Source of the DNA: Betaproteobacteria bacterium
GTDB taxonomy: Bacteria > Pseudomonadota > Gammaproteobacteria > Burkholderiales > SG8-41
Length of the DNA: 59,612 nucleotides
Direction: 5' to 3'
Assembly (NCBI GenBank): GCA_029863175.1
Contig: JAOTVX010000021.1
Location: 1-59,612, forward strand
Positions within the stretch are counted from its first letter, which is position 1. Each line of letters starts with the position of its first letter. Positions 7,744 through 15,532 of the stretch are shown in pieces. The notes beneath the pieces were generated by a model, which was not told the origin of the DNA, did no database searches, and saw nothing but the letters and a program-made list of their open reading frames with translations. The translations under genes were made by a program, and so were the position numbers.

Positions 7744-8905
7744 CGGTGACGAGCCGTTCGATCTCGGCTTCTCCGTAACCCAGCTCCACCAACAGATCGC
7801 GTGTGTGCTCGCCCACCCGCGGCAACCCGAGCCGCGTGCCGAGCCGGCGCCCGTTCATTTCGAGCGGCAGCGCGGGTGACTTGCTTTTCATGCCGTTGGG
7901 AAGCTCGAGGGGCACGAGCCCGCCCGATGCGTTGAGGTGGGGATCGTCGAACAGGTCCTCGGGCCGCGTGATCGGCGCGAACGGCAATCCGAGTTTCTCG
8001 CAGCGCTGCATCGCCTCCACCTTGGTCAAACCGCCGAAGACGCCGGCCACGACCGGAATGATGCGGCTGCGCGCCTCCACCCGCTGCGGGTTGGTCTTGA
8101 GCCCGGGATCGGCGAGAAAGTCGCGCAGTCCAAACGATTCACAAAAGATCTTCCACTGTGAGTCCGTCACCACGCCGATGAATACCTTCTCCCCGTCGGC
8201 CGTATCGAACGTATCGTAGACAGCCCAGGCGCGGACGCGGTCCGGCATCGGCACTGCCGGGGTGCCCGTCGCGACGCTTTCGAGCATGTGCTGCGCCATG
8301 AGAAAAACGTTGTTCTCGAACAGTGCGCTCTTCACTTCCTGCCCTACGCCGGTGCTCTTTCGCTGGTAGAGCGCCGCCAGAATTCCGATCGCGCCAAACA
8401 TCCCGCCCATGACGTCGTTGACCGAAGCGCCCGCGCGCAGCGGCCCGTAACGCCCTCCCGTCATGTAGGCGAGCCCGCCCATCATCTGCACCACCTCGTC
8501 GAGCGCAGTACGGTGCTCGTACGGTCCCGTGAGAAAGCCCTTGTGCGAGCAGTAAATGAGCGCGGGCTTGACCTTCTTCAGCGCCTCGCAACCCAGTCCG
8601 AGCTTCTCCATCGCGCCCGGACGGAAATTTTCGGAGACGACGTCGGCGCTCTGGATCAGCTTGAGGACCACCTTGCGGCCCGGCGAGGACTTGAGATCGA
8701 CCGCAAAGCTTTTCTTGTTGCGGTTATAGGTGGGAAAAAAACCCGCCCCCGATGCAACCAGCTTGCGCGTGTGGTCGCCCTCGAGCGGCTCGACCTTGAT
8801 CACTTCCGCGCCGAGGTCGGCCAGGATCAGGCCGCACGTCGGCCCCATCACCATGTGCGCGAACTCGACCACTCTCACCCCCGTCAGGGGCAACACTTGC
8901 GGCAT
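7724..8905 (-). CDS. CaiB/BaiF (family III) CoA transferase
   Basis: 393 aa. It begins LPLTGVRVVEFAHMVMGPTCGLILADLGAEVIKVEP, the standard opening of family III CoA transferases, followed by FAVDLKSSPGRKVVLKLIQSADVVSENFRPG. Asp164 in AGASVNDVMGGM is in the likely position of the family's catalytic aspartate (inferred from motif). The substrates cannot be read from sequence; candidates are oxalyl-, succinyl- or other dicarboxyl-CoA transfers. A GGGAGGG ribosome site precedes the ATG at 8905. The last six residues are translated from a hairpin element. Confidence 0.88.
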   Translation of the reverse strand: MPQVLPLTGVRVVEFAHMVMGPTCGLILADLGAEVIKVEPLEGDHTRKLVASGAGFFPTYNRNKKSFAVDLKSSPGRKVVLKLIQSADVVSENFRPGAMEKLGLGCEALKKVKPALIYCSHKGFLTGPYEHRTALDEVVQMMGGLAYMTGGRYGPLRAGASVNDVMGGMFGAIGILAALYQRKSTGVGQEVKSALFENNVFLMAQHMLESVATGTPAVPMPDRVRAWAVYDTFDTADGEKVFIGVVTDSQWKIFCESFGLRDFLADPGLKTNPQRVEARSRIIPVVAGVFGGLTKVEAMQRCEKLGLPFAPITRPEDLFDDPHLNASGGLVPLELPNGMKSKSPALPLEMNGRRLGTRLGLPRVGEHTRDLLVELGYGEAEIERLVTEGICRT

Positions 8906-8954
8906 AATGCCCTCCCGAGAGGCCCGATACTACAAGCTATCTCAAAAACACGAC

Positions 8955-9045
8955 AGCCACGGAAGGACACGGAAATTGTTATTGCTCTATAGCGTGCTTC
9001 CCGGCTCAGGTCTTCGTCCGTGTATTTCCGTGTGATTCCGTGGCT
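8955..9045. repeat. Opposed CCACGGAA-type repeat element
   Basis: AGCCACGGAAGGACACGGAA (from 8955) faces TCCGTG words at 9016-9045 ending TCCGTGGCT, an inverted repeat with period about 10. It occupies most of the gap upstream of the RidA-like gene. The remaining bases to 9207 hold no recognisable feature except the AGGAG ribosome site. Confidence 0.75.
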
Positions 9046-9207
9046 AATAATCTTTGGGGTTCACCGATAGCTGGAAGGATGCGCAGTTCTTTCTTGTTAG
9101 CGCTTCGGGGTCCCGCCGCGCCTCGTTGTCAATCGCCCTCGCCAATAGGAAAATCCCGCAGGGATAGCGCTAGCCGACACCCCATCGCCCACCAACAGGA
9201 GCAACCC

Positions 9208-9561
9208 ATGAGCAATACGATCAAGCGGCATCAATCAGGGCCCGTTCACTCCCGCGTCGTCGAGCACGGCAGCGTCGTCTATATCGCAGGCACGACCTCC
9301 GACAACCGGGCCGCTTCCTGCAAGGAGCAGACGGAGGAGATTCTCACGAAAATTGATTCTTTCCTGGCCCTGGGCGGCACCAACAAGTCACGTCTGCTGA
9401 CCGCGGTCGTCTGGCTGACAGACATGCGGCAAAAAGAGCAGATGGACGCCGCCTGGAAAGCCTGGGTGGACCCCGAGAACAAACCGGCGCGGGCGTGCGT
9501 CGAATCGCGGCTGGGCACTCCCGACACGCTGGTCGAGATCATGGTCACAGCGGCGAAGTAG
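9208..9561 (+). CDS. RidA/YjgF family protein
   Basis: 117 aa from the ATG at 9208 with AGGAG 6 nt upstream; the frame continues upstream without homology. It has the RidA fold signatures GSVVYIAGTTSD, KEQTEEILTKIDSFLALGGTNKSRLLTAVVWLTDM and ARACVESRLGTPDTLVEIMVTA. The Arg in VESRLGTP is in the usual position of the active-site arginine. RidA hydrolyses reactive enamine/imine intermediates; this member is of a divergent subgroup, so its exact activity is uncertain. Confidence 0.85.
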   Translation: MSNTIKRHQSGPVHSRVVEHGSVVYIAGTTSDNRAASCKEQTEEILTKIDSFLALGGTNKSRLLTAVVWLTDMRQKEQMDAAWKAWVDPENKPARACVESRLGTPDTLVEIMVTAAK

Positions 9562-9879
9562 GACACCGGAGGGCGGAGCAGGGACCGCCGTAGAGCGGAA
9601 GAGGGGCCCCGACGTTTATTGCTCGGGGATCTGACCTCGCAGGCGGTCGAGGGCGGCGGGCGGTCCCTTTGCGTCTGATCTCGGGTCGCATCCCCAATCT
9701 GAGATTGGGGCCCCTGCTCCACCTCGACAGCCGCCCCGCTTCAGCGGGGATGTGACCCCGGAGGTGGGCAGGCGGTCGACGCGGTGGCCTCCATTGCTTG
9801 CCGATAGCGGGGCCGAGGTCGTGCACTTCGCCGCTTAAGGCTGCGCGCCGCCTCGTCGGGTGCGATGGTGCCGCGGGTG
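9562..9879. other. Palindrome-rich intergenic region, no gene seen
   Basis: Several hairpins occur in modules. CCCCAATCT faces AGATTGGGG at 9692-9710, and CCCCGC faces GCGGGG at about 9734-9749. A third pairs CCCCGA with TCGGGG near 9607-9625. GCAGGGACCGCC (near 9579) pairs with GGCGGTCCC (near 9659). The hairpins are bordered by similar words (GGTCGCATC, GATGTGACC, GATCTGACC), as in a composite dispersed repeat. The reading frames through it look random. Confidence 0.5.
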
Positions 9880-11010
9880 TCAGTCGCGCGCAGCCCTGGC
9901 GCGCGGTTCGATGTGCGCGAGTCGATCGAGGTCGCGGTGGATGCGCGTAACGCGCTCGATCTGTCCCTTCGCGGGGAAGCGCTCGTAGAAACCTTCGACG
10001 CGAAACTCGCGCACTTTCTCGGTCCACGGCGCGAGCCGGGCCTCCCAGCGTTGCTGGCGCCCGTCAGTCGGATCGGCATCGTCGCGGGCAAGGTCAGCGC
10101 ACACGCGAATCATCGCTTTCAACGTTACCGGCTTGGTAACCATGTAGTTGGGATGGCCCCAGCCGTTGCCCCAGACCCGTTGCGCGGCCTTGAGGAAGTC
10201 CCGCACGATCGCGTAGTAGCGCTCGGCCTCGCGGCTCACGTGCGACGCGCGCTGAATCTTGCGCCATTCGCCGCTCACCCAGCGGTGCAGCTCGTTGAAG
10301 AGCTCCGCCTGCAGGATCCACTTGTCCTGCTGGCTACGCCCCCCGAGCCGGTTGATGCGGTACCGGAGCGGGCTGTCACCCTCGCTGTAGAGCTTCTCCA
10401 CCAGACGCGCCGCGAAGCGCCGGTCCGGATCGGCCCAGGAGATGCGCTCATAGAGGTCCACCAAGTGGCTCTTGTTGATGCGCGTCGGCGTGGAATTGAT
10501 GATGACGAACATCTCGGCGGCGAAGTCCTCGCTCCGGCCATCGAAGATGATGCACGGCACTTGAAGGTTGTTGCCTTCGCCTGGCCGCTCGCGCAGGTAG
10601 AAATGCAATGCGGCCAGCCGATGCTGGCCGTCGATGATGAGGTACTTCGACTGCGGTTCCTGCAGACGCCCCACGCTCTGCTCGCCACTTAGCGCCTGGA
10701 AGCCGAGCGTCTCGTGCGTGAAGAGCAGCACGGTGCCGGGTAGCGGCGGCTGGCCGACCGCCATTTCGTAAAAGTTCTTCAGCGCCCTCACCTTGGCGCG
10801 AGAGAGTTGTCGCTGGAAGGCGGCGTCGTTGTGCTCAATGCGGGCGATGAACTGGGCGATCTCGTCGGTCTGCGAGATCACCTGCGGCGCGATCTGCTCC
10901 CCCTCCCCGTAATAGCGGCTGATGAACCTGACCTTGCCCAGAATGTCCTTCGCCGGACAACTCGCGAAATAAAAGATGCTGTCCTTCTGTCGGATGCGCG
11001 TAGCAAGCAT
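9880..11010 (-). CDS. DGQHR-domain protein, orphan
   Basis: 376 aa. The hallmark LIIDGQHRLAAL lies near residue 130, followed by VPCIIFDG and EMFVIINSTPTRINKSHLVDLYE. This is the DGQHR domain, found in DndB (regulator of DNA phosphorothioation) and in related proteins of defence islands. No dnd, restriction or other partner genes are adjacent. The neighbours are a RidA-like gene and a broken DUF1501 gene. The C-terminal half (WILQAELFNELHRWVSGEW, WGHPNYMVTKPVTLKAMIRV) is not recognised. The start is the ATG at 11010; the ribosome site is weak. Confidence 0.8.
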   Translation of the reverse strand: MLATRIRQKDSIFYFASCPAKDILGKVRFISRYYGEGEQIAPQVISQTDEIAQFIARIEHNDAAFQRQLSRAKVRALKNFYEMAVGQPPLPGTVLLFTHETLGFQALSGEQSVGRLQEPQSKYLIIDGQHRLAALHFYLRERPGEGNNLQVPCIIFDGRSEDFAAEMFVIINSTPTRINKSHLVDLYERISWADPDRRFAARLVEKLYSEGDSPLRYRINRLGGRSQQDKWILQAELFNELHRWVSGEWRKIQRASHVSREAERYYAIVRDFLKAAQRVWGNGWGHPNYMVTKPVTLKAMIRVCADLARDDADPTDGRQQRWEARLAPWTEKVREFRVEGFYERFPAKGQIERVTRIHRDLDRLAHIEPRARAARD

Positions 11011-11158
11011 GGCCTGGTTGTCCCGGAGTTATTGGTCTTGAGCCTGCAAAAACCCCCGCCCAGGGCGTCCAGGCCCGGGCAGCAACGCTATTTTAGCCTC
11101 TTGAGGCGACCTAAGCGAGGAAGCCGGCCGCCGGCCCCGGGCGCCTTCGGCCTGGGTC

Positions 11159-11350
11159 CTAATACGCCGTCATGACGGCCCGCAGCAGCCCGACGGGCGC
11201 GAAACGGTCGATGAGGGCTCGAGCCGAGTCAACGCCCCACCAGCACTCGAGCACCTTCGCATAGAGATCGCGAAAATCCACGGCGAACGGCATGTTCCCG
11301 TTACCCTCCAGGCGAGACAGGCCAGGTGCCCGCCCGTAGCGCCCGCCGCG
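11159..11350 (-). pseudogene. 3' remnant of a DUF1501 gene
   Basis: Translation reads RVRGGRYGRAPGLSRL and then AVDFRDLYAKVLECWWG, followed by a short tail to a stop at 11159. That pattern (GG..YG..PGL, ..DFR.LYA.VL..WWG) is the C-terminal end of DUF1501 proteins, which are usually about 400 aa and often paired with DUF1800 genes. Only about 60 residues remain, with no proper start. It is a 5'-truncated fragment at the edge of the accessory patch. Confidence 0.65.
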
Positions 11351-11400
11351 CACCCGACACGCCAGGGCCGCTAGCGCCAAAACACCCGAGGTCGTACAGG

Positions 11401-11685
11401 CTAGCGGCTTCGATCGCGCCGGTAGATCTCGCGCCGCGCCCGGTCGAGGTCGCGATGTAATTCGCGCCGCTCTTCCTCGGTTAGGTGGTCACGGCGTCCC
11501 CGGTTGCGGCCGTTACGCTCGGTGCGCCGCGCATCACGGCTGCCGCGCCGATACTGATCTCGGTCCTTGTCGGCCTGCCGCGCCTGAGTCTGGAGGAATG
11601 CGCCGGAGCGGCGCCAATCGCGGGCATCGGCCGGCGACGGCAGCAACAGCGCACTCACCGCAGCAACCAGGAACAGCATTTTCAC
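11401..11685 (-). CDS. Small Arg-rich exported protein
   Basis: 94 aa from GTG at 11685 (AGGTG just upstream), or 92 aa from the ATG at 11679. A signal peptide MLFLVAAVSALLLPSPADA is followed by a strongly charged region rich in Arg, Asp and Glu, ending LTEEERRELHRDLDRARREIYRRDRS. That end resembles the modules in the next gene upstream (LSxxERRxLxxDLxxARREIY), so the two genes look related. The function is unknown. It lies 15 nt downstream of that gene, probably in one transcript. Confidence 0.7.
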   Translation of the reverse strand: MKMLFLVAAVSALLLPSPADARDWRRSGAFLQTQARQADKDRDQYRRGSRDARRTERNGRNRGRRDHLTEEERRELHRDLDRARREIYRRDRSR

Positions 11686-11700
11686 AAGGGCACCTATCGA

Positions 11701-12462
11701 TCAACGCCGCGTCTGGGCATCGTGAGTCTGATTATAGATGGGCCGGTTCGCGCTGCGTAGATCCCCGTAGAGGTCGCGCCGCTCGCCACGGCTTAGACGG
11801 CCGTCGGCGAGATAAGCACGCTCCTGGCGCCGGATCATGCGCTGCTCGCCGCGCAAGCGCCGTGCTTCGCGCTGCGTTAGCTCACCGGAGCGTATACCCG
11901 GCACGATACGACGGTGCTGCTTAGCCTGCATCCTATCGATACGCGACGAAGCCCGGCTCTGAGAGCGATGACCCCACCGATTGCCGAAACGGGGATGACT
12001 GCCGTGGGTCCCGAAACGGCGTTCGGCGCCTCGACCCCAGGATCGGCGATCGGTGCCGTGACGCCCGAATGCATGCCCTTGGCCGCGATTCGCGAAGCGC
12101 CGATCACTGCCGCGATTCGTGAAGCGACGCTGACCGTTGTTACGCTGGCGATGAATATCGCGCGAGAGACGATTGCGATCACGGTTGAGATGCCGCCGCT
12201 CGCTAGCGCTCAGATTTCCATCAGCCCGGAAGGCCCGCTGTTCGCGGCGCACGTTGCGGGACTCACGCTGCAGGTTGCGCGTCTCGCCGCGTGTCAAGTC
12301 GCCTTGCCGCACGCCTTGACGGATGCGTTGCTGCTGCGTCTGCTGGCGTGCGTTGACACCGCGTTCGCGCATGCCGCGCTCACGCTCCGCCGCCACGGCG
12401 GGCACCGCGACCACGCCCGCGAGTAATGCTACCAACAGTGCACTGATTGTCATGCTCTTCAT
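11701..12462 (-). CDS. Arg/Gln-rich exported protein with duplicated module
   Basis: 253 aa. A signal peptide (residues 1-25, ending VPAVAA) is followed by two copies of a module of about 70 residues. Copy one is at about 40-108 (QQQRIRQGVRQGDLTRGE... FRADGNLSASERRHLNRD). Copy two is at about 180-250 (QHRRIVPGIRSGELTQRE... YLADGRLSRGERRDLYGD). They are joined by a Gly/Arg/His/Phe-rich linker. GGAGA precedes the ATG. The function is unknown. It is divergent from ompR across a 456-nt gap that contains paired inverted motifs. Confidence 0.75.
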   Translation of the reverse strand: MKSMTISALLVALLAGVVAVPAVAAERERGMRERGVNARQQTQQQRIRQGVRQGDLTRGETRNLQRESRNVRREQRAFRADGNLSASERRHLNRDRNRLSRDIHRQRNNGQRRFTNRGSDRRFANRGQGHAFGRHGTDRRSWGRGAERRFGTHGSHPRFGNRWGHRSQSRASSRIDRMQAKQHRRIVPGIRSGELTQREARRLRGEQRMIRRQERAYLADGRLSRGERRDLYGDLRSANRPIYNQTHDAQTRR

Positions 12463-12600
12463 GCTTGTCTCCGTTTCAAGTTAATGCCGGTGTTGCGCGG
12501 GCCTTGTTCGGCCCTTGCCGCCGGCGACGCCCCAATGGATTCAGGCGTTGATGCATGCTAAACCGAGCATGTAAATCGACTGTTTCCATTGGGACCTGTT

Positions 12601-12616
12601 TGTAACAAGATGTTTC
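12601..12616. promoter_or_regulatory. Candidate operator GTAACA-N3-TGTT, copy 1
   Basis: GTAACA, AGA, TGTT: an AACA/TGTT inverted pair inside a T-rich context. It lies in the 456-nt gap between the divergent exported-protein gene and ompR; the gap has no other gene. A second copy is 230 nt away, nearer ompR. Binding by OmpR is inference. Confidence 0.4.
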
Positions 12617-12832
12617 GATGGCGGGCCGGCCCGCAAGGTCGTGTGACAAATGCCACGGCCGTCCCGCCTGCGGCTCATTGCGACCACGGGAAGTACACGT
12701 CGGGAAAAATCACGTGTATCCCCGGCAACGCCAATACCGACTTTGTCCGCGCCCGGCACGCCTATCGCCGATCCGCCTGCCGCCCAGACTAGCGGCGCAA
12801 CCGGCAACATTCATTGCAGAAACTTCACTTTT

Positions 12833-12850
12833 TGTAACAGACTGTTGCAA
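12833..12850. promoter_or_regulatory. Candidate operator GTAACA-N3-TGTT, copy 2
   Basis: TTTTTGTAACA, GAC, TGTTGCAA: the same arrangement as copy 1, with 3 nt between the half-sites. It ends about 70 nt upstream of the ompR start. GTAACA words are common in OmpR sites of enteric bacteria, so autoregulation is plausible but unproven. Confidence 0.4.
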
Positions 12851-12918
12851 GCGCAGCAGCCGCAATAAAGACTTACAATGTTGTGGCACCGGTTGGTTCG
12901 AGCGGGTACGATTGGCCC

Positions 12919-13659
12919 ATGGCTGAAAGCAAGACAAAGATTCTCGTGGTCGACGATGATGCGCGGCTGCGCGATCTGCTCAACCGTTACCTCAATGAGC
13001 AGGGATTCGCGGTGCGTGTCGTCCACGACGCGACCGAAATGAACCGGCAGTTGGCCCGCGAGCGCTACGACCTGATGATTCTCGATCTGATGCTGCCGGG
13101 CGAAGACGGTCTTTCCATTTGCCGGCGGCTGCGCGGCGGCGGCGAGAAGATGCCGATCATCATGCTCACCGCCAAGGGCGACGAAGTAGACCGGATCGTC
13201 GGGCTCGAGATCGGCGCCGATGATTACCTGCCCAAACCGTTCAATCCGCGCGAGCTGGTAGCCCGCATCCAGGCCGTGCTGCGACGTCAGCCGCCGCCGG
13301 CCCCGCCCGGCGCGCCGAGCGCCGATCACCAGGTTGTCGAGTTCGGATCTTTCCACCTCGATCTTGCCGCGCGCTCGCTCACCCGCGGTGGCGCGGAGGT
13401 GCCCCTCACGACGGGGGAGTTTGCGCTGCTCAAAGTGCTCACGCAGCATCCGCGCACCCCGCTCTCGCGCGACAAGCTGATGGAGCTTGCCCGCGGACGT
13501 GAATTCGGGGCGTTCGACCGGTCGATCGATGTGCAGGTCTCGCGGCTCCGGAAGCTCATCGAGGCGGATCCGTCCAAGCCCGCCTTCCTTCAGACCGTGT
13601 GGGGCTTCGGCTATGTCTTCATCCCCGACGGCAAAGGCCCAGTGACGAGTGACGAGTGA
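12919..13659 (+). CDS. ompR: OmpR-type response regulator
   Basis: 246 aa from the ATG at 12919. Receiver domain: acidic pocket VDDD near residues 11-14, phospho-acceptor D56 in LMILDLMLPGEDG, then MLTAKG and GADDYLPKPFNPREL. A winged-helix DNA-binding domain follows (TTGEFALLKVLTQHPRTPLSRDKLMEL, then VQVSRLRKLIE and QTVWGFGYVF). The order with envZ downstream and the RGREFGAFDRSIDV segment match OmpR. The last residues VTSDE are written in a GTGACGA heptad array that continues into the gap before envZ. Confidence 0.92.
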   Translation: MAESKTKILVVDDDARLRDLLNRYLNEQGFAVRVVHDATEMNRQLARERYDLMILDLMLPGEDGLSICRRLRGGGEKMPIIMLTAKGDEVDRIVGLEIGADDYLPKPFNPRELVARIQAVLRRQPPPAPPGAPSADHQVVEFGSFHLDLAARSLTRGGAEVPLTTGEFALLKVLTQHPRTPLSRDKLMELARGREFGAFDRSIDVQVSRLRKLIEADPSKPAFLQTVWGFGYVFIPDGKGPVTSDE

Positions 13660-13775
13660 CGAGTGGCGAGTGATTTGACGAAATCGGCAATTTGGATGTT
13701 TCCGGTCACCGGTTACTGGTCACCGGTCACGGTTTTTTCCGGTCACCTGTCACCTATCACCCGTCACGCTCCGTC
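13642..13775. repeat. Opposed heptad repeat element between ompR and envZ
   Basis: Five GTGACGA-type heptads (13642-13676) face about eight GGTCACC / TGTCACC / CGTCACG heptads (13702-13769). The left arm encodes the ompR C-terminus and the right arm ends at the envZ ATG. It would form a long hairpin in the ompR-envZ mRNA and separate their translation. Confidence 0.85.
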
Positions 13776-15089
13776 ATGACATTGTGGCCACGCACGCTGC
13801 TCTGGCGCAGCGTGCTGCTCATCGCGCTGGTGATGATCGTCGCGCACCTCGCCTGGCTCGCGATTCTGCGTGTGACCGAGCGTGAGCCACGCGCGCACCG
13901 GGTCGCGCAGCAGATCGTGAGCGTCGTCAACCTCACACGCGCGGCGCTGATTAGCGCGCAGCCTTCGAAACGTCTGGCACTGTTGCAGGATCTGTCCCGC
14001 GAGGAGGGAATCCAGGTCTACGTCGGCGAGCCCGAAGAGCGCACCGCGCCCCTGCCAGACCGGCCGTTCCTCAATATCGTCGAGGACGACCTCAAGCGCA
14101 AGCTCGGCACGAGCACCCGCCTCGCCGTGAGCCGTGACGGGGTACGTGGCACGTGGGTCAGTTTTGAAATCGACGGGGACGAGTACTGGGTCTTCCTTCC
14201 GCGCTCGCGGCTGGAGCTCAACGACCCCCTGCGCTGGATCGGATGGGGCGCGCTGGTGCTTGCGCTCTCTCTCATCGGCGCGACCTTGATTGTCGCGCGC
14301 GTTAACCGCCCGCTAAAGGCGCTGAGCCGCGCCGCAGCGGAGGTGGGCCGCGGGCGCACCCCGCCCCCGATTGTCGAGACCGGGCCCACGGAGATCCGCA
14401 CGCTTGCGGGCGCGTTCAATCAAATGACGGCGGACCTGAAGCGCGCCGATGACGAGCGCGCGCTCCTGCTGGCCGGGGTGTCTCACGACCTTCGCACGCC
14501 GCTCTCACGCATCCGTCTCGGCATCGAGATGCTCCCGAACCAGGAGGACGCTGCGCTTACCTCCGGGATGGTGCAAGACATCGATGACATCGATGCTGCG
14601 ATCAATCAGTTTCTGGACTTCGCGCGCGCGGGGCAGGGAGAGGCCGTCGTCAACGATGGCGACCTCAACGCCATCGTGCACGGCATTGGCGAGCGCTATG
14701 CGCGTGGCGGCAAGCCCCTCAAACTGCAGCTCGCGGAGCTGCCGCCTCTGCCGTTGCGCCCCCTGGCCGTCCAGCGGTTGATCGCCAACCTGATCGACAA
14801 CGCGCTCCGCCACGGCAATGGCGAAGTCGAGGTCCGGACAGCGGCCGAAAACGGCCGGGCCGTTATCGACGTACTCGACCGCGGACCGGGCATTCCTGTG
14901 GAAGCGGTCGAGCAGATGATGCGGCCCTTCACGCGCAAGGATAACGCGCGCTCAGGAAGCGGCACCGGGCTCGGGCTCGCGATCGTCGAGCGCATTGCCC
15001 ACATGCACGGCGGGGACGTCAAACTCGCGCCGCGCGATGGCGGAGGTTTGCAGGCGCGGGTCGAGCTGCCTTTGGCGCGAACGGTTTAG
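13776..15089 (+). CDS. envZ: EnvZ-type sensor histidine kinase
   Basis: 437 aa from the ATG at 13776. Transmembrane helix 1 spans about residues 11-32, a periplasmic domain 33-154, transmembrane helix 2 about 155-174, and HAMP about 175-228. The phospho-acceptor is H237 in GVSHDLRTPLSRIRLGIEML, the EnvZ version of the H-box. ATPase boxes: NLIDNALRHG (N), DRGPGIP (G1) and GSGTGLGLAIVERI (G2). It partners OmpR encoded upstream. Upstream residues of the open frame are repeat translation and are excluded. Confidence 0.92.
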   Translation: MTLWPRTLLWRSVLLIALVMIVAHLAWLAILRVTEREPRAHRVAQQIVSVVNLTRAALISAQPSKRLALLQDLSREEGIQVYVGEPEERTAPLPDRPFLNIVEDDLKRKLGTSTRLAVSRDGVRGTWVSFEIDGDEYWVFLPRSRLELNDPLRWIGWGALVLALSLIGATLIVARVNRPLKALSRAAAEVGRGRTPPPIVETGPTEIRTLAGAFNQMTADLKRADDERALLLAGVSHDLRTPLSRIRLGIEMLPNQEDAALTSGMVQDIDDIDAAINQFLDFARAGQGEAVVNDGDLNAIVHGIGERYARGGKPLKLQLAELPPLPLRPLAVQRLIANLIDNALRHGNGEVEVRTAAENGRAVIDVLDRGPGIPVEAVEQMMRPFTRKDNARSGSGTGLGLAIVERIAHMHGGDVKLAPRDGGGLQARVELPLARTV

Positions 15090-15109
15090 CTTGCGAATCG
15101 AGCCGCTTA

Positions 15110-15394
15110 TCATTTCCTTGATTTAACGATATAAGCCCTGGCTCGCTGGACCTTGTCTATACAGTTGGGATATTTGCCAAATTCCGACTGGATCTTTGCG
15201 GCCGCCAGCAAACTGGCCGCTTTTGAATATTCCACGGTGCCGTCAAAACCATTGGCCTTGGCGAAGTCCAGTTCTTTATAGGCCACTTCCAGGCCATTGT
15301 CGCACCGCATCGCTAAAGAGCTGTTCGGATTACCAGCACACCCTACTGTAACAGCGAGAAAGAGCGTTATGACGGTAATGATAAGAGATCGCAT
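15110..15394 (-). CDS. Small lipoprotein, unknown function
   Basis: 94 aa. Signal sequence with lipobox AVTVGC (Cys19), then a mature part of about 75 residues with a helical pattern (VAYKELDFAKANGFDGTVEYSKAASLLAAAKIQSEFGKYPNCIDKVQRARAYI). GGGAGAA lies 7 nt before the ATG. It is convergent with envZ. The codon use is less GC-rich than its neighbours. I do not recognise the family. Confidence 0.75.
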   Translation of the reverse strand: MRSLIITVITLFLAVTVGCAGNPNSSLAMRCDNGLEVAYKELDFAKANGFDGTVEYSKAASLLAAAKIQSEFGKYPNCIDKVQRARAYIVKSRK

Positions 15395-15532
15395 CTCACG
15401 TTCTCCCTTCTGAAGAAGGGACCCTAAAGCAGTAGAGGGTACGGCCGTTCAAGCAAGTTACGGCATGGCGTTCTCTACACCCTCAACGTTGGCGCTCAGC
15501 CGCCGCGTCCTGTGATCGGCTGCAGCGCTTGG

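Noticed and set aside
9545..10027. 160-aa minus-strand frame across the hairpin array
   Set aside because: It is Pro/Arg-rich, spans several hairpins, and overlaps the end of the DGQHR gene; it is a reading of repeat DNA.
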